A stretch of 64,000 nt of DNA from an uncultured Capnocytophaga sp. (GCF_937936315.1 NZ_CALGWU010000039.1:78477-142476), one strand, 5' to 3'. Positions 8,998-18,153 are shown, numbered from the stretch's first letter. A program made the numbers and translations. Notes: generated by a model from the sequence alone, not told the origin.

Positions 8998-10212
8998 ATG
9001 CCTTTTAGAAGTGCCAAAATTACACTTTTTTTCTTATGTACGTTCATTTCGTGCAAAAATAATGGACAATCACAAGACTACTCTTCTGCGCAAAAAGCTG
9101 AAAAACAGACAAAAGAAGTAGTTGTAGGCGCAAACCGAATGTATCTTTATATTAAGGATTTGCGTGCAAAAAATATAGCTGTAGTTACTAACCAAACAGG
9201 AATTGTGAAGACTGAAAAAGACAATTATGTACATTTAGTAGATACACTATTGAAGAAGAAAATAAATATCAGCAAGGTTTTTGCTCCCGAACACGGATTT
9301 AGAGGAGATGCTGATGCAGGAGAAGTGGTAAAAGATGGTAAAGATACACAAACAGGTTTGCCTATTATTTCACTCTATGGTAAAAATAAAAAGCCTACCC
9401 CAGAACAACTTAAAGGGGTAGACCTCGTACTCTTTGATCTCCAAGATGTAGGAGTGCGGTTTTATACTTATATTTCTACTTTACACTATGTAATGGAGGC
9501 TTGCGCTGAGCAACATATTCCTATAATGGTGTTAGATCGCCCTAATCCTAATGCACATTATATTGATGGTCCTGTACTGAAACCGCAATTCAAGAGTTTT
9601 ATAGGGATGCACCCTGTGCCTGTGGTCTATGGAATGACTATTGGTGAATACGCCCAGATGATTAATGGTGAAAAGTGGTTGCACGAAGGTATTACAGCCG
9701 ATTTAAAGGTGATTCCGTTAGCAAATTATACTCACCAAACACCTTATAGCCTGCTAGTAAAACCATCGCCCAATTTGCCTAATGATGTGTCAATAAATTT
9801 ATACCCCAGTTTGTGTTTCTTCGAGGGGGCTAATGTGAGTATGGGGCGTGGTACTTCTCAGCAGTTTCAAATTTATGGTTCACCTTATTTTGCGAAAAGT
9901 ACTTTTAGTTTTACACCTCACCCTAATGCAGGAGATAAAAATCCAAAGTTTAACGGGAAATTGTGTTATGGAGAAGATTTGAGTAAAACGCCTCGCTTAA
10001 ATCAACTCAATCTTTCTTGGCTTAAAAAGGCTTTTGAACAAAGTAAAGGGGTGAAAACACCTTTCTTCACTTCATCATTTAACCGAATAGCAGGTACTGA
10101 TGCTCTAAAAAAACAAATTATAGAAGGTAAAACTGAAGCTGAAATACGCCAAACTTGGCAAAAAGAGTTAGAAGAATTCAAAGGAGTAAGAAAAAAATAC
10201 CTACTATATTAA
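8998..10212 (+). CDS. DUF1343 lipoprotein, NamZ-type exo-muramidase family
   Basis: About 404 residues. ATG 8998 gives a short lipoprotein signal with lipobox FISC (MPFRSAKITLFFLCTFISC); ATG 8971 is an alternative. The family (DUF1343) includes the B. subtilis exo-beta-N-acetylmuramidase NamZ, which removes MurNAc from the non-reducing end of peptidoglycan fragments. Characteristic segments: VTNQTGIV, FAPEHGFRGDADAG, SLYGKNKKP, VLFDLQDVGVRFYTYI, LDRPNP, and PSPNLPN near the C-terminal half. The Glu of PEHGFRG and the Asp of FDLQD are candidate catalytic or binding residues. It would act on peptidoglycan turnover products in the periplasm, which fits a lipid anchor. Confidence 0.9.
   Translation: MPFRSAKITLFFLCTFISCKNNGQSQDYSSAQKAEKQTKEVVVGANRMYLYIKDLRAKNIAVVTNQTGIVKTEKDNYVHLVDTLLKKKINISKVFAPEHGFRGDADAGEVVKDGKDTQTGLPIISLYGKNKKPTPEQLKGVDLVLFDLQDVGVRFYTYISTLHYVMEACAEQHIPIMVLDRPNPNAHYIDGPVLKPQFKSFIGMHPVPVVYGMTIGEYAQMINGEKWLHEGITADLKVIPLANYTHQTPYSLLVKPSPNLPNDVSINLYPSLCFFEGANVSMGRGTSQQFQIYGSPYFAKSTFSFTPHPNAGDKNPKFNGKLCYGEDLSKTPRLNQLNLSWLKKAFEQSKGVKTPFFTSSFNRIAGTDALKKQIIEGKTEAEIRQTWQKELEEFKGVRKKYLLY
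9054..9061 (-). promoter_or_regulatory. -7 box for the permease gene
   Basis: Minus strand TATTTTTG (9061-9054) matches TAnnTTTG. I see no -33 TTG at the usual distance. It lies inside the NamZ-like coding region and would start the permease transcript near 9050, about 60 nt before the TTG start at 8990. Confidence 0.4.
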
Positions 10213-10218
10213 AAAAAT

Positions 10219-10264
10219 AAGATAGGGTTTAAGGTGATACTTGTTAATCCTTAAAACCTATCTT
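10219..10264. terminator. Bidirectional terminator, namZ-like / barrel gene
   Basis: Inverted repeat aagatagggtttaagg (10219-10234) and ccttaaaacctatctt (10249-10264), 15 of 16 positions paired with one G-T, 14-nt loop, A-rich on the left and T-rich to the right. It separates two convergent genes. Confidence 0.8.
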
Positions 10265-10289
10265 CTAATTAACTAATATATTCGTAAGT

Positions 10290-10874
10290 CTAAAAACGTA
10301 CACCTACACCCACTTGAATTTGTTGGGTAGTAGCTTTCTCTTTAAGGGCATTATTAATATCAGAAAAGCCCCATACATAACGACCATAAGCAAAGAGTGG
10401 GCCTAAATTCACTTCGGCACCAGCAACTAATGAAAAGTCGGTATCTTTAAAAAGTTTTTTACCATTTTCCCAAGTGCTGTCGTTTTTATTAGCAAGGAAA
10501 CTAAATTGTGGGCCTGCGTGCAATGAAATCAACCCATTAGGATTGTATTTAAAGAGTAAAGGCACACTTACATAGTTCAGTGTTTTTTTCTTCTCAAACT
10601 TCTCATCCCACACTGATTGATAACTATCACGGAACTTTGTATTGGTTTGGCTAAATAATACCTCACCTTGTAGCCCCCATTTGTCATTGAAGTCATATTC
10701 TACAAAACCGCCCAATTGGTATCCCAAATTGAAGCCTTGGCTGTAGGCAACGCCATCTAATTTTCCTAAGTTAGCACCTGCTTTAGCTCCTAAGTGAAAC
10801 TCCTGAGCATAGGCAGTAGTGGTGAGTAGCATTATAGCAATAAAAGCTGTTAATTTAGTGATTGTTTTTTTCAT
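10290..10874 (-). CDS. PorT-type outer-membrane beta-barrel protein
   Basis: A 194-residue protein with a signal peptide ending TTTAYAQ and a mature part that starts EFHLGAKAGANLGKL, the usual opening of the outer-membrane beta-barrel family often labelled PorT. Strands such as YQLGGFVEYDF, WGLQGEVLFSQ and VSVPLLFKYN follow and the chain ends in QIQVGVGVRF with a terminal Phe, the classic outer-membrane insertion signal. Specific function unknown. A similar gene sits at 13071-13688. Confidence 0.85.
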   Translation of the reverse strand: MKKTITKLTAFIAIMLLTTTAYAQEFHLGAKAGANLGKLDGVAYSQGFNLGYQLGGFVEYDFNDKWGLQGEVLFSQTNTKFRDSYQSVWDEKFEKKKTLNYVSVPLLFKYNPNGLISLHAGPQFSFLANKNDSTWENGKKLFKDTDFSLVAGAEVNLGPLFAYGRYVWGFSDINNALKEKATTQQIQVGVGVRF

Positions 10875-10952
10875 ACGCTTAATTATTGTTTAATGTTTTG
10901 TAGTAATTATCCCAAATAGCGTGCCAAAAAAATAAAAAAGCAAAATAGCAAA

Positions 10953-10984
10953 TTTGGAAATTAGCAAATTATACACTACTTTTG
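10953..10984 (+). promoter_or_regulatory. Promoter of upp
   Basis: TTTG (10953-10956), 20 nt, TACTTTTG (10977-10984). It rules out an in-frame TTG start at 10982 for upp, since that codon is part of the -7 box, and supports ATG 11015. Confidence 0.8.
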
Positions 10985-11014
10985 TGGCGTGAGAATATTA
11001 AACTTACCATACCA

Positions 11015-11668
11015 ATGATTATACACCATTTAGGCGAAGAGCCCTCCGTATTAAACCGATTTATCGCCGAATTGCGCGATGTAAATATTCAAAAAGACCG
11101 TATGCGTTTTCGTAAAAATTTGGAACGTATAGGCGAGGTGTTGTGTTATGAAATGAGTAAATTTCTACACTATAAAACCGAAGTGATAACTACTCCTTTG
11201 GGTGAAAAAAAGGTACAATTACCCAAAGATGAGGTAGTGATTTGCTCTATTTTGCGTGCAGGATTAGCACTACATCAAGGTTTGATGAATTATTTTGACA
11301 ATGCCGATAACGCCTTTATATCAGCTTATCGTAAACACACTTCCGAAACCGATTTTGATATAATGGTAGAGTACCTTGCCTCTCCTTCTTTAGAAGGCAA
11401 AATTCTTTTCTTAGCCGACCCAATGCTGGCTACAGGTCGTTCGTTTGCCAATGTTTTCAACGCTCTGAAGCCTTTGGGAACACCCAAAGAAATACACTTA
11501 TTTGCTGTAATTGGGGCGCAACAAGGAATAGAATATTTAGAAGATAAATTCCCTGAAACCACTCACTTGTGGATTGCTACTATCGACCCACTTCTCAATG
11601 ATCACGGCTATATAGTGCCAGGGTTAGGGGATGCCGGAGATTTAGCTTTTGGTAATAAAATGGAGTAA
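11015..11668 (+). CDS. upp: Uracil phosphoribosyltransferase
   Basis: A 217-residue cytosolic salvage enzyme that makes UMP from uracil and PRPP. Motifs: VVICSILRAGLALHQG, and the PRPP-binding loop FLADPMLATGRSFANVF; the C-terminal uracil site is GYIVPGLGDAGDLAFG. ATG 11015 follows the promoter by 30 nt. The last 27 bases overlap the convergent DUF6427 gene on the other strand. Confidence 0.95.
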   Translation: MIIHHLGEEPSVLNRFIAELRDVNIQKDRMRFRKNLERIGEVLCYEMSKFLHYKTEVITTPLGEKKVQLPKDEVVICSILRAGLALHQGLMNYFDNADNAFISAYRKHTSETDFDIMVEYLASPSLEGKILFLADPMLATGRSFANVFNALKPLGTPKEIHLFAVIGAQQGIEYLEDKFPETTHLWIATIDPLLNDHGYIVPGLGDAGDLAFGNKME

Positions 11669-12574
11669 GAGCACTGTAGCAGGTAGTGATAATAATATCC
11701 ATAGTACAGTTTCTTTTAGCCACCATACTCGTATTTTTTCTATATACAAAGCAAAAAGTATGGCTATGGGGGCAAAAATATAAATCACTTCTTTTGATAA
11801 AAATACTACAAGTAAGCCCACCCATAAGAATTGCACCACTACTATTGAACTGATGCTATGATAAGTACTTCTGAAGTAATACACTCCTACTGATACTAAA
11901 AACAACAAAACTAAACTGACTAAAGCAACTGTTGTAGCAATAGGGTAGGAAGGGAGTTGTAACAAGTGGGCTATATCGTTACTAACTAAAGTGTAATAAC
12001 TATCAAAAGGGAAGGGCATTTGCAAAACTAATAATATAGCTCCTCCTAACAAAGTAATTACTAAAAGAGCCAAGAGAGGAATGAACCAATAACGACGCTT
12101 TTCAGCTCCGTAGAATAACAATGAAATCCATACATTTAGTAAGAAAACTAAAGCCCAAGGATGTAATAAACTTGCACAAATAATGAGTAGGGAAGTATCT
12201 AATAACTTTTGAGGGATTTCCTCCCCCGTTTTGAGGGTGAGTACTCTCCATAGAGCTATGATGATGAGTAAGTTAGCACCTACTAATTTCATATTGTCGA
12301 AAAGAGTAGGAAAGAGCACTACCAAAATGCTAAAAAAAGCGATAGAATAAATGTTTTTAGTTTGTGTGAGTTCATTCCATCTATCTATTTGGTGTAGCAG
12401 TATTAAGGAAAATAGGAATAATCCAAAGCTAATAGATGAAGAGATGAAATACGCTCCTTCTCCTAAAGGGCGTTGTAATATCTGAAACTGATATAGTCCA
12501 TCACCTATCAAAAGTGCTAATAACACTATGATAAAGGTGATGGGCTTTGTATTTTCAAAGTATTTTGAAAGCAT
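11642..12574 (-). CDS. DUF6427-type polytopic membrane protein
   Basis: A 310-residue hydrophobic protein with about 10 predicted membrane helices and the short motif FLYGAEKRRYW-like (LLFYGAEKRRYWF) that I associate with the flavobacterial family DUF6427. Function unknown. Its 3' end overlaps upp by 27 bases in convergent orientation; these two families are often neighbours in Flavobacteriaceae. Its start codon overlaps the stop of the upstream lipoprotein gene (TAATG), so translation is probably coupled. It ends the minus-strand run that begins with ftsX. Confidence 0.75.
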   Translation of the reverse strand: MLSKYFENTKPITFIIVLLALLIGDGLYQFQILQRPLGEGAYFISSSISFGLFLFSLILLHQIDRWNELTQTKNIYSIAFFSILVVLFPTLFDNMKLVGANLLIIIALWRVLTLKTGEEIPQKLLDTSLLIICASLLHPWALVFLLNVWISLLFYGAEKRRYWFIPLLALLVITLLGGAILLVLQMPFPFDSYYTLVSNDIAHLLQLPSYPIATTVALVSLVLLFLVSVGVYYFRSTYHSISSIVVVQFLWVGLLVVFLSKEVIYIFAPIAILFALYIEKIRVWWLKETVLWILLSLPATVLLLHFITKS

Positions 12575-13053
12575 TAGTTACTGATACTTAAAGAGCTGCC
12601 TGAAACTGAAACGTGATAGTTGAGTAAAGGATAAGGTTTGGCAATATCACCAATAGTGATAGGAGTGCCATTTCCTAAAAGATAAACGGTTTTATCACAA
12701 GAGCATCGCACATAAACGTAATTATGTAGTTTGGTATTCTCGTAATTTTCCTCATCAGCTTGAGTTTTTACACCATATAACCTGCTAGGGCAGCCATCTA
12801 AACTGTGGTTAGGACAAGCAGCCTCCCAAGCATAATAGGAACTTCCATTATAAATTACAAAAAAACCTCTAATACCTCCATAAGGTACGAAAACTGTATT
12901 CATAGGAGTTTTGAGACTATTATAAAGAGGTTGGTTTAAATCAATGGTATAAGTAAAGCGCAGTTCTCCTAAGTAAGGATTGCGTTTTTGCTGTTCTTTT
13001 TCACAACCCCACAATCCTATAAAAAGTATTATAATAATTATAAATCTTCTCAT
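12574..13053 (-). CDS. Small lipoprotein with Rieske-like cysteine pattern
   Basis: About 159 residues; ATG 13053 chosen over a GTG one codon earlier. The lipobox is LWGC (Cys 17). The central part has AWEAACPNHS and later VRCSCDKTVYLLGNG, the positions where a Rieske [2Fe-2S] protein would have CxH and CxxH. Here the first reads CPNH and the second lacks the His, so cluster binding is doubtful and the fold may be kept only as a scaffold. It lies between a barrel gene and DUF6427, overlapping the latter by 1 nt. Function unknown. Confidence 0.7.
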   Translation of the reverse strand: MRRFIIIIILFIGLWGCEKEQQKRNPYLGELRFTYTIDLNQPLYNSLKTPMNTVFVPYGGIRGFFVIYNGSSYYAWEAACPNHSLDGCPSRLYGVKTQADEENYENTKLHNYVYVRCSCDKTVYLLGNGTPITIGDIAKPYPLLNYHVSVSGSSLSISN

Positions 13054-13070
13054 CACTTCTTACTTGTTAT

Positions 13071-13688
13071 CTAAAACCTATATCCCACTCCTACAGAAAG
13101 TGTTCTATTCTTGAAATTATAATCAGGACTAATACCTATGTGAGTAAGGCTAGTCTCATCTGCTTCAAAAACACTAGTGAGTCCTTGTACCCAGCGAGCT
13201 TCAAAAAACCAACCTGCATCGGTCATATAAGCAATACCTACAGTCATTGCTCCATCAATGATGTCTAGAGCATCATCTTTCACGCGTGTTACAGGGTCGG
13301 TGCCAGCATCAAAGTAGAAGTTAGGTTTATCAATGCGATATTCTAACTGAGGACCTATGTGCAAGTTAATACCCTTTCCCACATTGAAACGTGCAAGTAC
13401 GGGTAACGAAAGATAATCTAAATTCAGTTTAGCTTTGCCATAAGTATTAGAAGTAATATTTGCTCCACGTCGGTTATAAATACCTTCTACTTGTAGAGAA
13501 AACAAATTAGAGAGCGGAAATTCTAACGTAATTCCTGCATAGTAGCCGTGATAAGGCTTAAAATTAGCACCATCACTCACGTTGCCTTTTAGGGTAGCAT
13601 AGTTATAACCAGCTTTGAGCCCTATGTATTGCGCTTCTACAGCATAAGAAGCTAATAAACATACTGCTAATAATACTATTTTTTTCAT
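13071..13688 (-). CDS. PorT-type outer-membrane beta-barrel protein
   Basis: A 205-residue exported protein: signal peptide ending AVEAQ, then YIGLKAGYNYATLKG, repeated amphipathic strands, and a C-terminal RTLSVGVGYRF with terminal Phe. Same broad family as 10290-10874. It lies 5 nt after the ferredoxin gene in the minus-strand run. No catalytic residues are evident; an outer-membrane structural or adhesion role is only a guess. Confidence 0.83.
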   Translation of the reverse strand: MKKIVLLAVCLLASYAVEAQYIGLKAGYNYATLKGNVSDGANFKPYHGYYAGITLEFPLSNLFSLQVEGIYNRRGANITSNTYGKAKLNLDYLSLPVLARFNVGKGINLHIGPQLEYRIDKPNFYFDAGTDPVTRVKDDALDIIDGAMTVGIAYMTDAGWFFEARWVQGLTSVFEADETSLTHIGISPDYNFKNRTLSVGVGYRF

Positions 13689-13693
13689 TGTTT

Positions 13694-13924
13694 TTATATT
13701 TTTTTAGTAGTTATAATCTTTACAGGGCAAGCTTTTTGAGCTTTTTCACAATCTTCAAAAATGCTATCATCATAGCTTTTGAGAGTAAAAAAACCTTTTT
13801 TCTCAGTAGAACGCAACAGCACACTTTTGCCGTCCTTTTTAGACATTTGGAACTGCTCAGGGGCCATTTCTACACAATAGTTGCATCCTATGCACTTTTC
13901 ACGTTGTAAGGTTACAATCACCAT
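13694..13924 (-). CDS. Small 4Fe-4S ferredoxin
   Basis: A 76-residue protein with CIGCNYC near the N-terminus (residues 11-17) and CP near residue 67, which together supply the four ligands of a single [4Fe-4S] cluster. The insertion between them (about 45 residues, Lys/Ser-rich) is longer than in clostridial ferredoxins and typical of the monocluster type. Likely a soluble electron carrier; partner unknown. It sits 4 nt after DUF3098. Confidence 0.88.
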   Translation of the reverse strand: MVIVTLQREKCIGCNYCVEMAPEQFQMSKKDGKSVLLRSTEKKGFFTLKSYDDSIFEDCEKAQKACPVKIITTKKI

Positions 13925-13928
13925 AGCC

Positions 13929-14183
13929 TTATACCCCCTTTTTCTTATCTTCTTCTTTATTAGGTTTTACTAAAATAGCATATATTTCAATAGCAAATCC
14001 TAAAAGCACCAAAGCAGGGGCTAAGTGTATACGTCTGAAATTGAAAATTGAAGCGTCAAATACTGCAGGATTATCACTTCCACCGCCGCTCATTAGTATA
14101 AAACCAATTGCAATTACAGCCAACCCTATCCCCATTATGAGATAGTTTTTCTTTCCGAATATAAAAGTTGAATGATGTTTCAT
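13929..14183 (-). CDS. DUF3098 family membrane protein
   Basis: An 84-residue protein with two membrane helices (about 14-32 and 54-72) and the family motif IFGKKNYLIMGIG followed by GFILMSGG and FNFRRIHLAP. DUF3098 is regularly found next to ftsX in Flavobacteriia, as here (16-nt gap). Function unknown; association suggests division or envelope assembly. Confidence 0.85.
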   Translation of the reverse strand: MKHHSTFIFGKKNYLIMGIGLAVIAIGFILMSGGGSDNPAVFDASIFNFRRIHLAPALVLLGFAIEIYAILVKPNKEEDKKKGV

Positions 14184-14199
14184 ATCTGTTACTAGTTAC

Positions 14200-15078
14200 C
14201 TAATAGTAAAGGTCATTTGTGTTCAAATTTAAAAATCGTTGTGTAGCAAAATAGGTACTCAACCAACTGATAAAGATACCCATAGCGAGAATTCCTATAA
14301 AAACGATACATAAGACTGTATTGTCTAACAATACTGAAAATTCAGGATATGATTTTACAATAGCCAAGAGTGATCCATAGAAAAGTAGTATAGCGAGGAA
14401 AGCACTCAAGATACCCAAACGCACATTGGTGCGAATAAAAGGGCGACGTATAAAACTACGTGTGGCACCTACTAATTGCATTGTTTTGATAATAAAACGT
14501 TTAGAGTAAATAGATAGGCGAATAGAAGCATTGATGAGCAGTACTGATACAAAGGAGAACAGTGCGCTAAACACTAAGGTAATAAGTCCTATTCTGTTTA
14601 CATTCTCGTGAATAAGTGCTACAAGTGATTGGTCGTACACTACTTCCGATACAAAAGAATTTTGTTCTAATTCACGTTTAATTTCAGCCATTCTATCGGG
14701 TTCAGCATAATCGGCTTTTAAACTCAAGTCTATGACATTTTGTAACGGGTTGGTGCCTATAAAACTTACAAAATCTTCTCCTATATCTTTACTAAAGGTT
14801 TCGGCAGCTTTATCTTTGGAGATAAATCGCAACGACTTTACAAACGAAGCTACTGAGAGTGTTTTTTGCAATTGAGCGATATCGGCACTTTTAGCTTCGT
14901 CTTTAATGAGGATAGTAACGGTTACTTGTTCTTTGAAGTGATTGGCTAACTTTTTAGTACTGAACACTAAAAAACCAAAGAATCCCAACAGAAAGAGTAC
15001 TAAGGTAATGCTCACTATTACCGAAAAATAGGAAGTGAGTAATCGTCGTTTGTTAAAAGAATCAATAGACCGAGCCAT
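14200..15078 (-). CDS. ftsX: Cell-division ABC permease FtsX
   Basis: A 292-residue protein with cytoplasmic N-terminus (RRLLTSYFSVIVSITLVLF), a periplasmic domain (about 50-165), then three membrane helices. FtsX with FtsE transmits a signal across the inner membrane that activates peptidoglycan hydrolases at the septum. Family motif MQLVGATRSFIRRPF is near residue 205. FtsE is not in the window. The gene heads a minus-strand run continuing to DUF6427 and has its own strong promoter. Confidence 0.93.
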   Translation of the reverse strand: MARSIDSFNKRRLLTSYFSVIVSITLVLFLLGFFGFLVFSTKKLANHFKEQVTVTILIKDEAKSADIAQLQKTLSVASFVKSLRFISKDKAAETFSKDIGEDFVSFIGTNPLQNVIDLSLKADYAEPDRMAEIKRELEQNSFVSEVVYDQSLVALIHENVNRIGLITLVFSALFSFVSVLLINASIRLSIYSKRFIIKTMQLVGATRSFIRRPFIRTNVRLGILSAFLAILLFYGSLLAIVKSYPEFSVLLDNTVLCIVFIGILAMGIFISWLSTYFATQRFLNLNTNDLYY

Positions 15079-15113
15079 TCTTGTTTTTTTCTATTTATAA
15101 ACTAAAAATCAGG

Positions 15114-15144
15114 CAAAAGTATAATATTTTTTTGAAATAGCAAA
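15114..15144 (-). promoter_or_regulatory. Promoter of ftsX run
   Basis: Minus strand TTTG (15144-15141), 19 nt, TACTTTTG (15121-15114), an exact consensus match 35 nt before ftsX. Confidence 0.85.
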
Positions 15145-15225
15145 AAATTAGTTGCGAGTGGTTCGTTTTAGAAGTTAGAGAGTTGATATAATTTTATTTT
15201 TTAAAACTTAAAAAATGCTAAAATT

Positions 15226-15256
15226 TTTGTATAAGTGAATAAAAATTGTATTTTTG
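15226..15256 (+). promoter_or_regulatory. Promoter of susC-like gene
   Basis: TTTG (15226-15229), 19 nt, TATTTTTG (15249-15256), exact consensus. It lies 27 nt before ATG 15283 and shows that an earlier in-frame start at 15235 is upstream of the transcript. Confidence 0.85.
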
Positions 15257-15282
15257 CGGGGTATATTTATAAATATATCGCT

Positions 15283-18153
15283 ATGAAACAGAAAATACAA
15301 CTTCTCTTAACCTTGTTGTTCCTAACTTCAGGAGCCCTCCAAGCTCAAATGAAAACCATTACTGGGGAAGTTTTCGACGAGAACAATGAGCCTATGCCAT
15401 CAGTTGAAGTAATTATTAAAAACACAAATTCATCAAAAAATCCTAAAAGTGTTTCAACAGATATCGATGGTAAGTTTGAACTCAAAGCTAGAGTAGGTGA
15501 TATACTTGAGTTTAGTTTTTTAGGCTATGAAACCCAAAGAAGAAAAGTAGAGGGTAAAAATAAAACTATCAATTTTAGGGTGGTTTTAAAAGAGGAAAAA
15601 ATAGGCATTTGTATCCTCCCTTTTATTACTATTCCTCCAAAAACTATGGCTTTGGGGATTCAAAAAGTCCCATATCGTTTAACCTATCTACAACAAGCTG
15701 TATCAAGCATAGACCTCACTCAAGTCAAGCAAGCAAATTTTGTAAATAGCCTTGATGGCAGGGTTGCGGGTTTGCATATCCAGCGCAGTGCGACGGGTAT
15801 CGGTGGGGCTACTAAAGCTACTATGCGCGGGGCTCGCTCGCTTTTTGGCGATAACAATGTGCTTTATGTGGTGGATGGAATGCCTATAGCCAACCAAGCT
15901 GAAAGAGGGTTTGGGGGCAATGGCAGAGATACCAGCGAAGGTATATCCGACCTTAATCCTGAGGACATTGCAGAGGTAGTAGTACTACAAGGGGCACAAG
16001 CCACTGCCCTCTATGGAGCATCGGCTGCTAATGGGGTACTGCTCATTCGCACTAAGAAGGCTAATGACAATCAACTCAATATTAACTTGTCTTCCTCAGT
16101 AGAATTTGTAAATAAACTAACAAAACCTGAGTTCCAAGAAACCTATGGTAATGAGTTAGGACAATACACTTCTCTCTCTACTCGCGCCTTACCTAAGGGT
16201 ACTAATTTCAATATCAACGATTTTTATAGAACAGGTCACCTATACCAAAATTCACTAAATGTTTCAGGTGGATTTAATTTTGAAGGTGGCAATAATAAAA
16301 CGTATGCTTCAGTAGCATCTTTGCAGTCAGGAGGGATAGTGCCTAATAGCGTATACAACCGTTACAACGCTTATTTGCAAAATAGCACTTCTCTGTTAAA
16401 GAAGAAGTTGAACATAGATCTTTCAGGTAACTATATCCGTCAGTATGAGCGCAATCAGGTTGCTTCGGGCATCGCTTTCAACCCTATAGTAGGTTTATAT
16501 CTATATCCAAGAGGTGAACAATTTGCTCAAGAACGTTATTTTGAGCGTTATGATGCTGTAGCAGGTTATGATAAACAGTATTGGATAGCGGGATCAGGGA
16601 CTCCTGATACTCCTGCTAATTTAGGAGAAAATATCCAAAATCCTTATTGGATTGCCTATCGCAATTTGCGTCCTGCTACTAAAAATCGCTATATGTTTTC
16701 AGCTAAAGCAAACTACAAAATTATGGATAATTTAGAAGTGGCAGCTCGTTTTCGTATGGATAATACTTCTTCTACTATGGACGACAAGCGTTATGCTACC
16801 ACACTTCCTGCTTATGCGGCTGCCAACGGTTACTATGCTCATTGGAAAGAAACCTTTAAACAACAATATGCCGATGTTATCGTTCATTATAATAAAACGG
16901 TTTTAGGTTTGTATTTAGACGCTCATATCGGAGCCTCTTATGAAGGCTATGACACTCAAGTAGATGGTTATAGAGGAAATCTGACAAATGTAAACAATTT
17001 CACTCAAAGCAATATTGCAGCTCCTACGGCGATTTTTCACCCGTTATGGGGAAAAAGAAGCAATACAGCTTTCTTTGCAATGGCTGAAATAGATTGGAAA
17101 AATAAATTATACCTCACTCTCTCAGGTCGCGCTGATAAACCATCCAATTTTCCTTACACAAGCGAAAGTACAGTCTTCAGTCCGTCAATAGGATTAGCAA
17201 TACCCTTATATGTAAATATAAATAAAGATATATTGAAAGATGCCAAATTGCGCGGAGGTTACAGCCAAGTAGCCGCCCCTATGAGCTATGCGGGGTTAGG
17301 CGTTGCCGAAACTTCTCGCGCTTGGATAGGTGATTCGTATACTTTACCTAACTACCCTGCTGATTTACAATTAGAACGTACCACCTCTTACGAAGTAGGT
17401 TTAGATACCCGATGGTTTAACAATCTTTCATTGAATGCTACATTCTATCACACCCGTACTAACAATCAGTTAGTTCCCATTTTGTGGCAACAAGCGGGAG
17501 AGGTACAAAATCAAGGAGTAGAAGTAGCACTTGGATACACTTATAACAGAGCATTGAAAGGTGAAACTCAAATCATTGCTTCTACTAATAAAAATAAGAT
17601 ACTGAGCCTACCTCGTGAGATTACCAATGGTATGTACACCTTGCGTGAAGGAGGTGAAATAGGCGATATATACGATGCTAATGGCAATAAATTAGGCTCT
17701 ACAAACCCTGATTGGCTCTTAGGCTGGAAAGGAAAATTGAGCTATAAGAATTTTGATTTAAATTTCTTGTTCAAAGCGCGTTTAGGTGGGATAGTTCTTT
17801 CAGAAACAGAACGTTATTTTGATCGTTATGGGGTTTCTAAAGCCTCTGCTGATAATCGAGCTAACTATGTTCCTTTTGTAGCCAATAGAACTGCTGCCGA
17901 TTATCAATATTCGGCTACTAATATTCGCTTGCAAGAAGCTGCTCTTACCTATCACTTTAGAGAAGGTTTTATTGTGAAAGGATTGAAAGATCTTAGTGTG
18001 TCATTAGTAGGTAACAACTTGCTAATGCTCTACAACAAAGCACCATTCGACCCCGAAATAGTGCCTTCTGTAGGTACTTATGGCAGTGGTTATGATAAAT
18101 TTATGTTGCCTTCCGTAAGAAGTTACGGATTAAATGTGAAAATGCAATTCTAA
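15283..18153 (+). CDS. SusC/RagA-type TonB-linked outer-membrane receptor
   Basis: About 956 residues. Signal peptide ends GALQAQ; a carboxypeptidase-like regulatory domain follows (TGEVFDENNEPMPSVEV to about residue 105), then the plug domain with VNSLDGRVAGLHIQ, TMRGARSLFG, LYVVDGMPI and NGVLLIRTK, and a 22-strand barrel ending LNVKMQF. Such receptors import glycans or peptides with a SusD lipoprotein lid and energy from TonB. No susD follows; the next gene is a DUF1735/LamG lipoprotein 9 nt downstream. There is no N-terminal anti-sigma-interaction domain and no sigma/anti-sigma pair nearby, so regulation is probably from the plain promoter. Substrate unknown. Confidence 0.93.
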   Translation: MKQKIQLLLTLLFLTSGALQAQMKTITGEVFDENNEPMPSVEVIIKNTNSSKNPKSVSTDIDGKFELKARVGDILEFSFLGYETQRRKVEGKNKTINFRVVLKEEKIGICILPFITIPPKTMALGIQKVPYRLTYLQQAVSSIDLTQVKQANFVNSLDGRVAGLHIQRSATGIGGATKATMRGARSLFGDNNVLYVVDGMPIANQAERGFGGNGRDTSEGISDLNPEDIAEVVVLQGAQATALYGASAANGVLLIRTKKANDNQLNINLSSSVEFVNKLTKPEFQETYGNELGQYTSLSTRALPKGTNFNINDFYRTGHLYQNSLNVSGGFNFEGGNNKTYASVASLQSGGIVPNSVYNRYNAYLQNSTSLLKKKLNIDLSGNYIRQYERNQVASGIAFNPIVGLYLYPRGEQFAQERYFERYDAVAGYDKQYWIAGSGTPDTPANLGENIQNPYWIAYRNLRPATKNRYMFSAKANYKIMDNLEVAARFRMDNTSSTMDDKRYATTLPAYAAANGYYAHWKETFKQQYADVIVHYNKTVLGLYLDAHIGASYEGYDTQVDGYRGNLTNVNNFTQSNIAAPTAIFHPLWGKRSNTAFFAMAEIDWKNKLYLTLSGRADKPSNFPYTSESTVFSPSIGLAIPLYVNINKDILKDAKLRGGYSQVAAPMSYAGLGVAETSRAWIGDSYTLPNYPADLQLERTTSYEVGLDTRWFNNLSLNATFYHTRTNNQLVPILWQQAGEVQNQGVEVALGYTYNRALKGETQIIASTNKNKILSLPREITNGMYTLREGGEIGDIYDANGNKLGSTNPDWLLGWKGKLSYKNFDLNFLFKARLGGIVLSETERYFDRYGVSKASADNRANYVPFVANRTAADYQYSATNIRLQEAALTYHFREGFIVKGLKDLSVSLVGNNLLMLYNKAPFDPEIVPSVGTYGSGYDKFMLPSVRSYGLNVKMQF

